From: Enoplosus armatus
Lineage: Eukaryota > Chordata > Actinopteri > Centrarchiformes > Enoplosidae
Length of the DNA: 64,000 nucleotides
Direction: 5' to 3'
NCBI RefSeq assembly: GCF_043641665.1
Contig: NC_092194.1
Span: 19,767,798-19,831,797 of the forward strand
Below are positions 1 through 13,700 of the stretch, piece by piece. The number at the start of each line of letters is the position of its first letter. Within the stretch, counting starts at the first letter, position 1. The translations under genes and the position numbers were made by a program. The notes under the pieces were generated by a model. The model was not told the DNA's origin. It worked only from the letters and a program-made list of their open reading frames with translations, and did no database searches.

Positions 1-299
1 ACTATTTCAATACACATTCATCCAAAGTCATCCAAATGAGCAAATGATGATTATTTGATATCACTAATTATATCATTGTATTCCACTCTTGGGAAAAGTG
101 GGGGTGGGGGTGGGGCTCTAGGTTCAAAGGGAGTGGGATGGGGGGGTCGGATAGTCGCGGTCTTGTTTTGCTGCTGACGCTCCAGCGTTCCTGTCAAACA
201 GAATCAGCTCAGCCACTGTTGGCCCACAAGGCTACTGCTCCACTTAAAGGCGGCAGACAGCGTGAGGCCAAGTAATGCTGGTGGTCTGAGTAGAACAAA

Positions 300-300
300 A

Positions 301-323
<23 letters not shown>
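300..323 (+). repeat. (AC)n microsatellite
   Basis: About 12 AC units, followed by an A-rich stretch. Confidence 0.9.
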
Positions 324-331
<8 letters not shown>

Positions 332-840
332 CAAAAAAGACATTCGCAACAAAATCAGAGTGGCCGGAAGGAAAATCGACTTTCTGCCAAAAATATCGCC
401 CGTCTGGCCTTTTTCATTTCCTTCGCCACGCTGGAAGAATTATTGCTTGTCACATTAGTCACAGCTAGGCGATCAATCGTTAGTCATTGTGTAGCGTTCA
501 ATCAAATTCTCTCATCGTTCATTCATTCACGCCGCATGCCGGCACAGGGCGGCAAGTGTGTGTATTGTCTATTATGTGATGACATCATCTCTGGTCTGAG
601 GCATTACCTCACCTCCCTGATCACCCAAACTCCCCCTCTTCTTCATCCCTTTAACCCCACCCACCCCCAGTATGAGTCACTCCACGTTGGCACAGACTCC
701 CTCCATGTAACCCCCCACTCCATGCACACACACACCCTTAACCCCCCTCTAACACCCCCAAGCGACTCCTGGCTTTTTGAAGTGATGGCTTCTTTTTCTG
801 CAGACAATGCTGTTTGTGGCTCTGCTGTCCCTCATTTCAC

Positions 841-864
841 AAAAAAAAAAAAAAAAAAAAAAAA
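841..864 (+). repeat. A24 homopolymer
   Basis: An uninterrupted run of 24 A on the plus strand. No retroelement body was recognised beside it. Confidence 0.9.
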
Positions 865-1010
865 GACACACACATACACACTCCGCAGGATGCAGCAGGT
901 GACTGGCTGTTTCCTCCCCGGCGTGTCGAGGCCAGCCAATGGCACGGCGGCAGACCCCCCCCTAGCCTCTAATCACCGAGCAGACTGGTGTCTCAGGGAC
1001 CCAGCAAGCA

Positions 1011-1031
1011 CCAATGAAACCGTTGCTAAGC
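1011..1031 (+). promoter_or_regulatory. CCAAT/X-box module, divergent copy 1
   Basis: CCAAT in the opposite orientation to the other copies, six bases, then GTTGCTAAGC. It is the weakest of the four, and the last two bases of the shared 12-mer are not kept. Confidence 0.25.
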
Positions 1032-3760
1032 GCTCTGGAGGCATTGGGTGGGGGGTTGGAAGTAGGAGCTAGTGGCAGCCCCCCCCCCCTCTCCACAAAC
1101 ACACACACAGCAGACAGGCATCCCAGGTTACTGAGGCCAAGGCTAGATTTAAACTTACATAAAGTAAATGAGAATTAAAAAAGCACTCATACAAGAGACA
1201 CACACACACGAAATCATAACAAATGACGTCACAGCGAGTCACCGGGTTCAGAGCTGACAGGCATCTCTCCTCGTTCCGCTCTGTCAGCCAAATGAAAGCC
1301 AACAGGTGAAAACACACAGATAGAGGGAGTCCAACACACACACACACACACACAGTCAGCATCCTCTGTCACAACATGAGCACACAGGAGGATGACAGGA
1401 GGATGTTACATGTGTGTCTGTCTATGAATTTCTTGACACTTCTTGTGAAGTCTGACACACTGAACACGGGTGTAAAGGCAAGGAAAACAATGTAATGTCC
1501 TCGGAGATACTGTAAAACAGCTGTGAAAAGCAGTGACAGAAACATTTTGCTACGGTGTCATTACTACTTTTACTCTGACTACTTCACTTTTAATTCATTA
1601 CATTTGGATATTTTCTGGAGAGAACTTCTTGTACTTGCTACAAAATAAACTAAACCAAATTGGTAAACAGTAACTGTTGGACCATAATATTAAATGGTAA
1701 ATGTCTCCAAACTTTCTGGCTTCTGTAAGTTTAAACTCTACATGTGCAAAGACAGAAAATATTTCTGAGAAAATGTAGAATTGCTTTGTTTTGGATTAAC
1801 TCCATCAGTCCCGCCCACTGTTTAAGTGAGACTTGCAAACGGTTGGTCTATTGTGGTGTCAATCAACACATCGATAGCCCTGGTTCTTGAATGAGGTGAA
1901 AAATTAGGAATCACACTTGCTTGAAACTCCTCCTTGTGTGTTATTATGGCAATTCAATAGACATGCGAGCATCACAGTCTGGTGGCAGAAGAGGCTGTAA
2001 AGACTGAATAGTTGCCTGTTGTTAACTGGTTATGATGCTTTAACCCCTGTGAAGTCCGAAAGGTTTTGCTTTGAGTGAATCTTTGTCACTTTATCAATTT
2101 TCACCTGTTTTGTTAATTGGTTATGAGGCTGTTGTAAGCTCAAAGAAATAGTATAGGAAAACATTGGTGACAAAAAACACACACTTTGAATCTCTGAGAA
2201 GAAGAGTTTTTGGTTAAACAACAACTTCTTTTCTTTTTTCTTGAGTTTTTAAAGTGATTCAGGAGCAAGTCTGTCATCAGACCATAGAGAGTCATGTTAT
2301 CCTTCCACTGAAGGCATGGAAATCACCAAAACTGCAGATCCCATATAACAAGTGTGATATCTTACCATTCAGTATAGCAGGGTGCAACTTTATATTCAAG
2401 GTCAAATTTACATTCTGATGCATCCAGTGGAGAAGCTATACTGTGCTTGCACAGTCTCTGTACAAACTCTAAGTGCTTTGAGGAACCTTTAGGGGTTCTC
2501 CACAGTATAACCTCCGAGGACCCTGGAATAAAAAAGGGTTCATGAATTCTGATTTTCTAAATCTCAAACACAGCAGTTTGCAAAACCATGTGCGATCAAG
2601 AAGCACAGATTCAAAGGTTTTTTTTTTATTCCAAACCCACACTACAGCAGCTGATTTCAGTGATTAGTTCCCTCCTTCTAATTGTAGGTTTACTAATCAG
2701 TGAACGTTTCAGGCTTCAGGTTTGTCAGGCTGAATGGAACATACTTGAGAACCACTTCACCCACTAATATGGGAGGTTCAACACTTCTTATCTTCTATAC
2801 TGAGTAGCCCCGAAGTTTCTATATGTGGATTGTTGAAGATCAGATGAAACTGCTTATTTTTTATACACATTTCTTATCTTTTGCTCTAAGTGCATTGGTT
2901 TTTTTTATCATTACTTCCCAGAACGGTCAGGGTTGGCTTTTGATCTGTGTTACCCACCACCTCTGATCAATCAACCAACTTCTGTGGGAAATATAAAATA
3001 CATCCCGACCTATGAACCAGGCTTTCTCAGCAATCTGGAAACATGCCACCTGTCAAAAGATATTAAACTTCATGAACTGGTTCTAGATTGCTTTTTTATT
3101 GTTATACCAGACTAATGAGCAGAAATGAACAGAGCGTTCAGAGAGTTCATTACACTCAAACACGCCTTACGAGCACCAACAGACTAACATTAAACTGATC
3201 TCAGCAACCACCCAGACCCTTGTTAGTATCAGAGGCTTATTCCCTGAGGCAAAACTCTCACAGACACAGAGCGAGTCCACATCAAAGTAAACCACGAGCA
3301 CATCTCTAGTATGTATCTCGGAGAGCAGAGCTCTAAGCTACACTTCACTTTCAGCATGTCGGTGTGGGCGGTTTAAGCTTCTGTATACATGTACAGACGA
3401 GGGTCTTGCTATGCTTGTATGTGTAAACCACTACAGTCAACAAAGAGGCTAATCCTCCAGGCGAAACAGCTACACTCAGATTTATGTGGGGGTGTACAGT
3501 ATGTCTGGTGTGTATTGGGTATTTGTGTACATGAAATGAATGTAAGCAACAGCAACCCTTGGTTGACTGTTCAAAGTGCACAGAGCTCAAGTATTGGACT
3601 CACTGTCTCCAGAAAGAAAGCCAGGAGGGACAGTGTTTGTTTTGAGGCAAAGACTCAGAGGAGAATGCATCCTTAACCTCACATTGACATGTCAGGACTG
3701 TGGTAATTGACTTTTTCATCTATAGGTAGATCTTAATCAGCTGAACAATGTAACCTGTTT

Positions 3761-4032
3761 AACCCTTTAACACCGAGCTGAGACGTTGCGCTTTACAGCC
3801 AATATGGTGTCATTACGGTAATTTCACTCGCACTCAGTCAAAATAAGCAAAAACGTCCAGGCAGACATTTTGAGGCTTAGGTTTTAACCCTTTAAAACCT
3901 AAACCTGGCTGTAAAGCGCAACGTCTCAGCTTTCAGAAACCGTTGGATTTTTTCCGATAACGCAAACTGTGACGTAATTATGGTAATCCAAAGTGCGCTT
4001 GCGCAAACGTGTCTCCTCAGTGTTAAAGGGTT
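3761..4032. mobile_element. Fold-back MITE with piggyBac-like ends
   Basis: The ends are inverted repeats: AACCCTTTAACACCGAG at 3761-3777 against CTCAGTGTTAAAGGGTT at the right end. Inside them GCTGAGACGTTGCGCTTTAC (from about 3778) faces its complement around 3905-3930. The left junction reads TTAA-CCCTTT, as in piggyBac-type elements; the right flank is TTGG rather than TTAA, so a TTAA duplication is only partly preserved. There is no coding capacity. It lies just left of eif2ak3 exon 2. Confidence 0.6.
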
Positions 4033-4286
4033 GGCTGTGGTTGATTCTACATATTTATGGGTCATTCGAATAAAACTGAAAGGGAGATTCTTTATAGTAC
4101 TAGTCTTCCAATCAGGATTATTTCAATTTTTATTATTCATTCGCTAAGGTGACAAAAACGCCAATAAATCTAGATTTTTGTTGCATTAACATTCTTCCAT
4201 ATGTGTGCCTGTTCAATATTGGGTAGGTTTCCTTATTTTCCCCATTCAAATGAATAAAAATGCAAAAGAAACAAGTGTTGGTCTAC

Positions 4287-4416
4287 CTCAGGTTTGCTGA
4301 GGCTTGAGGACACCAGGCACCCTGAGCCGACATCTAGGTCCCATTGTTTCCTGCCCTGGTTGTGAGGATCCAGAGCCGAGATCCGCCCATCCAGGGTACT
4401 GATGATCACAAGAGAC
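4287..4416 (-). CDS. eif2ak3: eif2ak3 exon 2: start of the luminal stress-sensing domain
   Basis: This 130-bp exon lies between acceptor CCACAG and donor GAG|GTAGAC. It encodes [16 protein letters not shown], then QWDLDVGSG and [10 protein letters not shown], the first beta-strand repeat of the PERK/IRE1-type luminal domain. The 43 codons plus one carried base keep frame with exon 1, and the exon ends in phase 0. The intron to exon 1 is about 11.0 kb. Confidence 0.93.
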
Positions 4417-7400
4417 CTGTGGACAGAACACAAAGACTTCAACACACTCTCCAAAAAGCTTTAGATACTGGCAAGGCGACACTCTTTTCAGCCCTGGGCA
4501 CCAATGTTGACAAGACTGCCTTGCAGTTGGCAAGGCGGCAATCTCTGCAAGCTGTTTTTACAAAAAAAAATTTAAAAAATGCATTTTACCAGTGTTGTCC
4601 TATCTTCCCAGTGGGGGTTTAAGTTTAATACCATCACAGACAAGACACTAAAGGGCGAAGAATTGTTAAGCGGTGGTGCAGATGTTGTCTTTCCCTCTCT
4701 TGTCCACACCCTTGTTTAGCAATCAGGGTGACCTTCAACTGCAGCCAAAAGCACACCTGTGCCATGACAAACACCATCCTGTCAGCTCGTCTGTTGATTA
4801 AAGATGGGACCAGACCGGAGGATTATTAAACCTGACCAGGCATCCCACACATAGCAACTCATTTCCATAAAAACAGTATGAAGGTGTAAGACCATGAATT
4901 CTCAGTTCTTAGTAAACCAAAACAGGAATCCATCATCCTTGTTCATTTATGTTGCACTTGGCACTACAAAGGTAAACCATGTGAAAACATCAAATATGGC
5001 TGAAATGCTGGATGAAGAGAATTGGGCTACAAGGGCTGTAAACTGATGAACTGGATTGATAAACTATACTTACTAACGCACATCACATTATGTTTCTTTT
5101 TCCATATTACTTCTATCAGAGTCTAAAACTGCTGTTAAAACATTAAACCACCTGGGACGGAATTTAAAATCCGTCTCAAAATCAAATACAAAAAACAAGC
5201 CTGGCAGGCAGACGAGGTTGATTTCCTTTCTACAAGTACTGAAAATAATTTGCCTTTCTTATGTCCTCATTTTATAAACCGTGGACTTCATCGTTATCCC
5301 CTTTTTGTCAGAAAAGACAGAAGAGTTTGCTGCACTTCAGGTATGGGAAGAGCCACTGATGGTGCTCTGGAACAGATGGTAACAGCGACTGTTAAGAGTA
5401 CACCGGGGGATTTGACATGGTTCCTTTTCTCAGGCTTAAAACCGTTATTACTGCCATAAAATTAGGCTCATTTACATGTAAAACCTCAAATAAATGTTTT
5501 ATGTGTCGACAAAGACCGTCTTTTATTCCGAGCCGATGGATTCGTTCAATGACATTTCTGATTAGTCTTGGCTCTCCAACATTGGCAGAAAATGAGTGTT
5601 CACAAACATTGGCTTGACTGCCCACGATGACAGCTCAGAGAAATACCGTATCAGTGCTGTTAAGAAAACAACCAAACCCTTCAGAGACTTTTAATTTAAT
5701 TAAATTTCACTCTCAAAGATCTTCGTGAGTTTAAACCTCGTCTTAAGCCTGCTGGATATAATGAAAGATGTTTGGCCATCACGGGCAAAAATTACTTTCA
5801 TTGGTCAAAAATCGGTTTTCGCAATACAAAAAAAAAAAGACGTGAAAGTTACTTGAATACTGAACGCTGTTGCAAAATATAGTGGACGTATTTTCCACAT
5901 ATTTCCATTCAGAGGCATTGTTGGCAGAGACACAGTGAGGAGCTAAAAATAAGATGCAGGAGGAAAATAAGATGCAGGGGCTGAAAGTGTTTTCCCTGGG
6001 ATGATGTATGGGCTAAGGATTTCTCACAGCACCAGGGTGCTTTACCTCTGAGAAAAGATTTAAAAATTATTGTGGTGATGGATTTTTACATTTTAGTTTT
6101 TTTTTCTCCCCTCCCAATTAATTCTCTACCAAAACGTTGACTTTGTGAAGGGTTTTTCCTCCATCAGTAGTACAAATTCTCCAAACGAGTTTTATTCCCC
6201 TTTATGTGCCGACACAGCAAGATTCTTCTCTCTCTTGTCTAGTAATTCCAGGCTAAAAACAGTCGAACTGACTTGAATTAATCGAGACATCCAGCCCCAC
6301 CCTTTGCCTAACTCTTAAAGGTTCTGCCGCATTGCTTGTCAATCATGTCCTGAGCTCTGGCAGGGGCCGCCTCCTGACTATTGATTTGTATCTGTCTGGA
6401 GGAGATGCTGTCAACTGGGCTTTTAGCTTTATTTAACCAGCAAGGGTCGTCTGAGCACACATCTTGTCTCTGAGCACCCACTGCTTCACATCCACACAGC
6501 TGGGACCCAACCAGCTTCCCTCTGTTGGCCACTGGGGCATATGGGGTTTTAACTACCTCCCTCGAGGGCCACTAGACAGCAGTTGGTGGGGGAAGAGACA
6601 GTGTTACACTTGTTCACTTTATAGCTCAGACTGAAAAAATTTGGAAATAAAGAAAACATTCATCCTCTATCCTCTTTATTTACGTGCACTGATAGTTGTC
6701 AATTAAGCTGAGTGTATTTAATATTGGCATCACCTGCACTTTCCATCATTTAGACTGAGCAGGTGAATTGCTATTGACCAGATATAATCCCTTATTGATG
6801 TAATTTATCGAACACTCTTCAGTCACGAAGGGGAAGGAGCACGTTCAAGGATGTTTAAGCTTTCAGACAACTAAGACATGGATTGTATCAGAGGGTGCAA
6901 ATCAATTTTAGGAAGGTTTCTCTTGTGTTTCACAGTAGTCACTGGCACATTCACAGGGAGTTACAACTGCTGCTCTGGACCAACTAGTTGTTTCAGCTCA
7001 ACTGAAGCTGGAAGTTTGCATAAAAATGCAAATAGGATCACTTAACAGTAATGAGCCATGTGTCTTTCAGCGCCATCAAAGCCAAGATTATCTCCCCAAA
7101 TCTGCTCTTAGCATTATCAGCACCGTCACTAGCACTGAAGTGTAGAGTACTAAGAAAAACATTGTTTTTCCACTCAGCCACCAATAAAAACAGAGCACTG
7201 AAGCCCGCTCTCGCCCTCTCGATTGGCTGCGAGACCCTGCCAAAATATTAGGCTGATTGGTTGTTGCTAAGCAGTCGGCTCTGTGAGAGGGTGGAAGCTT
7301 TGGCGGCTTTCGCTCGGCCGGCCCCGCCCCCCCCCAAGTCATGCTGTGAATGTAGAAGTAAAGACGAAGTCACTGAGAGCATCGAGTTCAACTTCAGAGA

Positions 7401-10400
7401 TGGAAAGAGGGTGAGCGAAAGATAGAAGAATTTCATTCTGAGAGGGAGATCAAAGGCTTTTGTGGACTCTTTGTACTCCAGATAAAGAAGGCATAGAGAG
7501 GGGGGGGTCGGGATGGGGGTGCACTTAACTCCACAACTTAGGTATCTTGATGGTAATGGAAAGAATGAGCTAGGCTACAAAAATAGTATTAAACCGAACA
7601 ATAAAAACAACTCAAACAAAACAAACAGCCCTACTGTATCATTTAGAACTCAGGGCAATTTATTTTCCACGTCTGAGCCCCGAGACGCTGCTGCTCTGCT
7701 CGTCACCAAAGGGATAACATGTAGCCTGTGGGGCTGCTGCTGCCGACTGTGACAGATGCAGGCGGCTGAGACACTGCAGAAGACGTTGGAATGGAGAATG
7801 GAGACGGAGAAAGAGTGAGACTTGTGCCAACAGACTGAGGGTTGTTAGCGTTCTCGCCTGTAATGCTGTCAAAGTGTCATAATAGTGCAGAGAGCTTCTT
7901 CAATCACAAAGCGTATGGCGGAGCAGGGAGCCAATTAGCCTCACTCTCACCAGACTCTCTGCTCCTCAGAGACACTCAGGCTCAGTCTGCATACACACCG
8001 GCAAAACTGAGCTGCTGGTAAACACTCCATTGAAAGAAACAACCAGGATGTTTACACAGGCCGAGTCTCTAAGGAGCGGGAGCCGTCGAGCCAGGCCAAT
8101 CGCAACAGCCTGCCACTTCCCAGCAGCCAATGGAAGCAGTGTTTTTCTCCTCCCTTACCCAATGTGCGGGCAGCTTTGCAGACTCTGAGCCAATGGCAGG
8201 GCAGAACTGTCTGTAACCATGCAACAGCGAGCAGCCTGGATGCACGCTGGAGTGTGGAGTTCTGCTGCCGCGCAGCTGCCACCCAGCCTGCCATGCAGCC
8301 ACCGAGAGGCAGAACAAAAATACGAGAGCATGGGGAGCACGTGGGGAGAAAGTTATGGATGCAGCTCTGAGCCGGCCGCACCCAGCACCACCAGCTGCAC
8401 TAGCAGGAGAGAAAAAAAAAAAACGTCAAGTGCATTCCTTTAAACAGTGCACATTCTGATAGATAATGCCACAGGGATGAGCCAAAGAGGGGAAGGTTTA
8501 AAACATTTAATTTGAGATTATTTATTCAGAATCAGAATTAGACTGAAGTCCAGTTTTACCAAAAATACGTAAAAGGAAAAACAATACCAGTAATCATAAC
8601 CTGTTTGCAGTGAAAATGAGTGGTATGAGCCTTCAGGGCTTCAATTAAACAGAGTAAGTTTTCTTTTCAGAGCCATTTCAAGTCTTGCAATTGTAGTAAT
8701 CCCATAATTCAATACAGGATATTTTAAGGCTTAAGAACCTGCAGGCAGTTAACGCAACACAGCATGAAATCAGTAACCGGTGTTTTTCTTTGGCAAACCT
8801 GAATATGCTCCCATGTACATAACAATGCCTAATATAAATGATCACTTACAATGACTAGATTAACTGTTTAACTTCAAAAGAGAAAACAAACACCGCCTTT
8901 GTAGGGTGTCACAAAGGTGACTGACATGGCAGTGATGTGCCACTAAGCCTAAAGAGACATTAATAATCACAGATGACATAACACCAGCACTTAAACACAG
9001 CTTAATGTGACTTGAAGGTTTATATAACTGTCCTCTAAACCTGTTAAATAAACAAGTGATCATTTTTTATGCGTTAGTCACAGCAGCTGAAGCCTGATTA
9101 ATGAGGACTTGAGTGACACCTGCGATGTGAAGTCTGCTTTTAAAAATCGACCTCGCATCCATCAGGGTCACTGCAGCAGACCACCGCAGCAGAGAGCAAA
9201 GGGTGTGGTTGTAAAAAAAAATAGTGCTAGCATAAAAAAAAAAAAAACACACACACCATTTAAAAGCGTTGCCATCACCCTCTCTCCTCCTGCATAAGTG
9301 TGCTACCCTCTCCAACTAGTATCATCTCACACGTGGTAAAATCCAAACTCTATGGCGCCACGCTCCTGCCGGCTGATTGGCTGGGCTGTAACTCCGATAC
9401 GAGGATCTGATTCGTTGTTGCTAAGCAGTGAGGAGCCATCGAGAGTGAAAACAAGACAGCATGGTCCTTAACTCCTTGTTTTCATCCTCCACTCCCTCCC
9501 TTCCTCTCTCTCTCTCTCTCTCTGAGTATCCCACCTTTTTGCCTCTGCCCCACCCATACTGCAGTGCTGCAGGATGGGTCCTGCCGACTTACCAAAATAG
9601 CCACTGACCTAATAAATTCCCTCCTCTTAATAATTATATTCAAAACTAGTGTTGTTAGGCACTCACATTAATGAAGAACTGGTTACTATTTCTGTCACTA
9701 CACATGGTTATGAAACAACCCACAAACATCTTGTTTAATGAGTCATAAGCGCTTCTATAACCCAGACAGTGTTCATCATGTGCAGAAAATCAGGAAGTCA
9801 GTGACAAAGAAAGGTCATTACATCCCAACATCAGCACCTGCGGGGCAACTTCTGCACAATAAACAATAACTTTACAAATAATATTATTACAGAACGCAAT
9901 AAAATAAGAAATAGTCGAATAACGCAACAACAAAAAAATAGCACCAGACACGAATAAAAACATGGTTACATAAGGAAAAGACAATGAGGATAACACAGGT
10001 TAAAGGAGATTATATAAGCATGTTTGAAGTGGCAACGAGTTCAGTAGTTTGAGTTATACATTCAGACCTCTCCAATGTTAAACAACTCCAGTACACCGAC
10101 TGAGTTTCAAGAACTGAGTTTAAAGTGCTCAATTAAAACTTCCCAGAGGGAGTTCAATCATCTTCATCTTGACCTGTTATTTTGGGGACAGTTGCTATTA
10201 ATAAAACCCACAACATCTCCCTGGTTACAGGGAGCGGACTACTGAAACAAAGTATGAGGGAAAAAAACAACAAGGAAATGAACTCTCCCCTCCCAAAAAA
10301 AAGGAAAAAAAATCTCCTCCTCCTCCGTTACCTAACTATAGCCAGACCCATGCGGCCAACTCAAATTCTGAGCACTAGCCCGTCTCTCCGACGCAATTGG

Positions 10401-10709
10401 CCGACAAGTCACCCGGCTTGGCCGATTGGCTGTTGCTAAGCAGTAGGCTGGTGGGAGCCAGCCGACGAGCACGGCGGCCCAGAAGAGTTGTTGCCGCTAC
10501 AGGGCCCTGAGGGGGGTGTGGGGGGCGGGGGGTACAGAGGGTAGGGGGTGGGTGGCGGTGGGGGTAGCAGGTTCAAACAAAGCTGCCGTCCTCTCACCTC
10601 CAAGTGTTCCCAAAGGTGCTGGAGGCCCCGACGGAGCGCTCGCTGGCGGAGGCATCAAACCTGGCAGTGCCGTCACATGCATGATTCTCACACACACACG
10701 CACACGCGC

Positions 10710-10747
<38 letters not shown>

Positions 10748-13700
10748 CGCACACACACACTGAGACAGATGTAAACACCAAGTCTCCAGAGCAGAGTTTG
10801 TAACGTATAGATGGCAGCGTTAAAGGTGAGGTGACAGCCGTCAGCCGACACGACAGCAGCTCTCGTCACAAACTGAAGGCCGGATCAAAGCGAACATCTA
10901 GAATATTTATAGATTACAGGATACAAGGGCGGAGGAGGGAACAGGAATAAAAAAAAAAACAACTGCAACTGACAGAAACTTAAAAATGTTGACATCTGAG
11001 CGTAGACGGTTTTTCAAGCTGTCCGCATGAAATGTTTTCAAGAGTCTGTGTTTGAAGTGCTCCACTCCAAAATGTAATTTTGAAAAAAATAAAACACCAA
11101 GAGATCCAGACTGAGAGTTATGATATTGTCAACAAACCACTAAAGTTGCCGGGATCCTTCCAACGTGGAATAAGTGGTTCATAGGTGTGAATTTTGTGCC
11201 ACGAAGGAGGTTATGATTCTTTGCTTTCTTTTTTCTTTTTTTTTTTATAGTGACTTTATTCACATCTCTGTAAAGTTGTTTCTCTAGCCAAAGGGATCAA
11301 GGGTGTGTTAGCATTTATTATTGTCACAGGGTGGCACTTGATATCACAGGAACTGGTCTGTTTGACTTGGAAACAGCCGCACCTGCAGGTAAAGCTTTGA
11401 AAGGTCACAGAAGGATGTGGCGAAATGTTTTCAGGAGGCTGACCTAATTAATACTGGACTTAAGAGACGATTACGTCCCAAAAAGTGTTTTTTGTGTTTC
11501 TGTTTCACACTGAGTCATGGCTGGGTTCCCTCTCCAGGTCCATTGCTTTGGATGTGCAAAATCTCTTCCATCAACACAAACCATTACATGCTTTTTGCTT
11601 ACAGTGCTGCCTTAAGCAAGACATTCTGCTAAAGTGATACTTAAGAACAACAACAACTTGAACTGAAAATGAATTGATTGTTGAAATACATTTTTCATTC
11701 CGTTGTAAATGTGTTTTCTGACATTTAGGAAGTCTTCTTTTGTTTAAATTGACCCATCTGAAGGCAAACACACCTAAATCATGTTTCACTTAATTTGACA
11801 TTTCTAAAGATCAACGACAATTCTCTTGACAGATGGATGGAAACAGAGCATGGAGTATATACTCAAGGGGTGACATTAAAAAGCAATGTGTATGTGTGAA
11901 GGTAAGATGAGAGAGAGAGTAAATAAAAGAGCAAGAGACAAAGAGAATATATGCAGGAGAGACAGACCTCAACAAAGACATAGAGTCAGAGACAGACAGG
12001 GTGCGATAGCGTAGGTTGCATGAAAACCAGTGCAAGTTCATTATTTTCTTTATTTCATCCGTCATGTTTTGCATATTTGTTGTTGTTTTACAGACAGGCT
12101 TCTTAATGAATAATTCACCTGTTCATTCTTGCTGTATCTGCATCTCAAGCTACTTTGTTAATTATTTGTCTCATTGACTTCTACATATCAGTGTTACTGT
12201 TTGTTATTGTGATGGTGTGTAAATTCACACCCTCTGTAGCAGCCTTCGGAAAACTGGCAGAAATAAAACTTTTTGTGAGCTCAATATTTCAACAATATTT
12301 GTTCAAAAGTAAAAAAAAAAAAAAAAAAACAAGAGAGAGACATGAATACTTTAAACTTCTAATACTATGGACATTGGTAAACAAGAAAGCAGGAGGTACA
12401 GATTGTGAGAAAGGAAGGGGAAACGCAGTAGAAACCAACAGAAAGTGACAGACACAGCTAGGTGCACTGTATAGGAACAGAGGCAGGCACAGAAAGCGAG
12501 CAGTGGCAGGGTGTGACCAGCAGCAGGATGACACTCAGGAGTTTTCCTGCAGCAGCTGAGGTGCCTGGCAGGGGAATAGCAGGCATCTATCAGAGCAAAC
12601 TGCTCTGCTAATTACTTTCGATTTCCTATTATTGTATTGAAGATGACAGGCAGAAGCCTTACCATCCTTGAAGTCCTTCACCATGTACTGCCCTTAAACC
12701 AGACATATTTTGACATAACTTTTATCCTGATAAGTTTGTTAGCTCGGTAGTGTAAACAGTGGTGTAAACAGTGGTGTAAACAGTGGTGTAAACAGTGGTG
12801 TACATAGGGTTGCAAAGGGTCGTTAAATTTCTGGAAAAGCTCTTAAATTTGGGGCATTTTGGAAATGTTACAGAATGTCAATATAAAAATCTTACGTTTT
12901 AAATCGTGAACTTATTTGGGGGGAAAGTACACATAAAAAAGTAATACTGGGTTTCATGTTGCATGATTGGGTTAAAAGTATGCATGCAGTATGCACTGCA
13001 TTCAGCAGCGCACTCTTCCATCACATGTACAGATAATTTGCCAGGATCCCATTAAAAGAGGAATTCAGTAAAATTACAATCCTCTGCATTTACAGTTCAT
13101 TCTCCCATCAACACTACTGCACTGTCTGAGCCAAAGGACGACATCCTGTCAGGTAACTTTTGATTATATATTACTGGAGTGAGTATATTTTACATCTTTT
13201 ATATTTCAGTTACCCAACAGATAACACGTTAAAGCAAAATACACAGTTTATAGCTTGTTAACATCTTCTGCTAGTTTTTGCTAGTTAAATAGTTAAATAA
13301 ATGGAAAGTTTCCACCTTGAATATTCACAGAATTTTTCAAAATAACATCTACAACAACTAATCACACCTATACCTCTTGACTTGCACTTCATGGGGATGA
13401 AGCTCCCGGTTGTGACAAAGCTGGATGGCATCCCAAACAACAAGAACTAATATCTGGTGCTTTGGGGGTTGTCAGAAAGCTTTTAAGTGACCCTCATGAA
13501 TAAAAAGGTTGATGGAAAGTTGGAAACAAGCTGCATTTTTACCAAGTAGATACAGTAGCAGCAAGTTTCAGTATTACAGTAAGAAACAGCCCCAAAAGCC
13601 TTCAAAAGGTTTGTTTTCAATTTTATGACTGACATCAATCCAACTTTCTCTTGAAAAGCAGACAGCACATTTGGAATACTACACAGAGAATAATTTAGTG

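Larger units (their letters stand above)
1..3760. other. eif2ak3 intron 2 (left part), no exon seen
   Basis: Read on both strands for PERK exon 3 (a VFGNK...SLDGALFQWD-type product) without success. The first 1.4 kb is rich in CA, C and G runs. The rest is AT-rich and unremarkable. Confidence 0.6.

Noticed and set aside
443..1072. 209-codon open frame on the plus strand
   Set aside because: Its product runs through CA, poly-A and C-rich repeats (Lys run, His/Thr repeats) and matches no known family. It lies in an intron of eif2ak3 on the other strand.
10497..10869. Several frames rich in His/Thr or Cys/Val
   Set aside because: They are translations of the (CA)n repeat in both strands.
12750..12802. 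Possible CRISPR-like array
   Set aside because: The units are directly tandem with no spacers, and the genome is a vertebrate.
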